A DNA stretch of 64,000 nucleotides from Planctomycetota bacterium (GTDB taxonomy: Bacteria; Planctomycetota; Phycisphaerae; UBA1845). Where the stretch lies: NCBI GenBank assembly GCA_029558835.1, contig JAKQDH010000008.1, forward strand, positions 124,001 through 188,000, in the 5' to 3' direction. Below are positions 63,725 through 64,000 of the stretch, piece by piece; within the stretch, counting starts at the first letter, position 1, and each line of letters starts with the position of its first letter. The notes beneath the pieces were generated by a model. The model saw only the letters and a program-made list of their open reading frames with translations. It was not told the DNA's origin and ran no database searches. A program made the position numbers and the translations under genes.

Positions 63725-64000
63725 TCAGCCGTGTAGATACCGGTATGTCCTATCGTCTTCGGCGAGGAAGGTGCAGGGGATGTTCTCCCGAAGGCAGTAC
63801 TCTCGCTTGAATCGCAGAAGTTCCTCCTGAAACTCCCAGGGCATGCGTGTGAGCAATGGCCGGTCCTGGCAGGCCAGCCGTGCGAGGTCGATGCGCAGAG
63901 TGTCGCACTGCGAGTCCGGGAAGCCGCGCAGGTACGCTATTGCCCGCCCCGCACTCGCCGCCGGCTTGACGGGAGTGGTGATGGACGGGTCGATCCAACC
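63725..64000 (-). CDS. C-terminal part of a protein running off the right edge
   Basis: An open frame of 91 codons on the minus strand enters at the window edge and stops at TGA 63725-63727. It reads AIAYLRGFPDSQCDTLRIDL, LTRMPWEFQEELLRFKREYC, then LRENIPCTFLAEDDRTYRYL. The composition is that of a normal soluble protein, with a mix of charged and aromatic residues and no repeat character. I do not recognise the family; the start lies beyond the window. Confidence 0.6.
   Translation of the reverse strand, partial: GWIDPSITTPVKPAASAGRAIAYLRGFPDSQCDTLRIDLARLACQDRPLLTRMPWEFQEELLRFKREYCLRENIPCTFLAEDDRTYRYLHG

Overview
The window is high-GC bacterial DNA that looks like a planctomycete, probably Phycisphaerae-like. 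The evidence is three proteins ending in short Asp-rich dockerin repeats with the planctomycete-style C(L/F)TGP signature, zinc-ribbon membrane proteins, an LpxL-type acyltransferase (so a Gram-negative envelope), and many small palindromic dispersed repeats between genes. This assignment is inference; no rRNA gene is present.

Layout. 0.15-7.2 kb: Ada-like DNA repair protein, B12/radical SAM enzyme, a minus-strand pair (FemAB/GNAT-like protein and Gfo/Idh/MocA dehydrogenase) and a broken GT39 membrane glycosyltransferase. 7.4-12.3 kb: ACT protein, YIP1-like protein, dockerin remnant, tRNA-Ala, lipid A-type acyltransferase divergent from a metallo-beta-lactamase-fold protein, and a 27-residue membrane peptide. 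13-20.5 kb: short Rho, rpsO-pnp, an orphan histidine kinase with an NtrC-type regulator, CPBP-type protein. 20.6-28.2 kb: lipoprotein, ribE-pdxA, GGDEF cyclase, TPR lipoprotein, tRNA-Ser. 28.7-33 kb: DNA-binding-like basic protein, SMR-like transporter, DUF362 and UbiA-type prenyltransferase. 33.3-38.7 kb: a four-gene Mn/Zn/Fe ABC transporter operon in which both permeases carry a C-terminal MntR/DtxR-like domain. 38.8-52.6 kb: tRNA-His, secreted C25 protease, zinc-ribbon membrane protein, M16 protease, an FGE-sulfatase protein, a GxxExxY gene and a very large CARDB/dockerin protein. 52.7-64 kb: rpsT, TPR protein, def-fmt-galK operon, dprA, a pseudopilin, a PPDK_N protein and a partial gene at the right edge.

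The most interesting locus is 46.7-48.8 kb. The FGE-sulfatase protein ends in a segment with the hallmarks of a diversity-generating retroelement (DGR) variable region: runs of NNY codons, a local rise in A/T third positions and an RGGxW...GFR frame. It is followed about 40 nt later by a GC-rich hairpin and then by the first about 31 codons of an Avd-like accessory protein. That frame is cut by a palindromic repeat, and a second copy of the same repeat forms the 3' end of a GxxExxY gene. No reverse transcriptase or template repeat is visible. This reads as a DGR target orphaned, or served in trans, after a GxxExxY repeat cassette landed in the locus.

A second theme is repeats. At least eight families of short palindromic elements recur, several with terminal inverted repeats like MITEs. 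Some have become coding sequence: three tandem units form the N-terminus of PdxA, and a palindrome lies in the reading frame of a metal-transporter permease.
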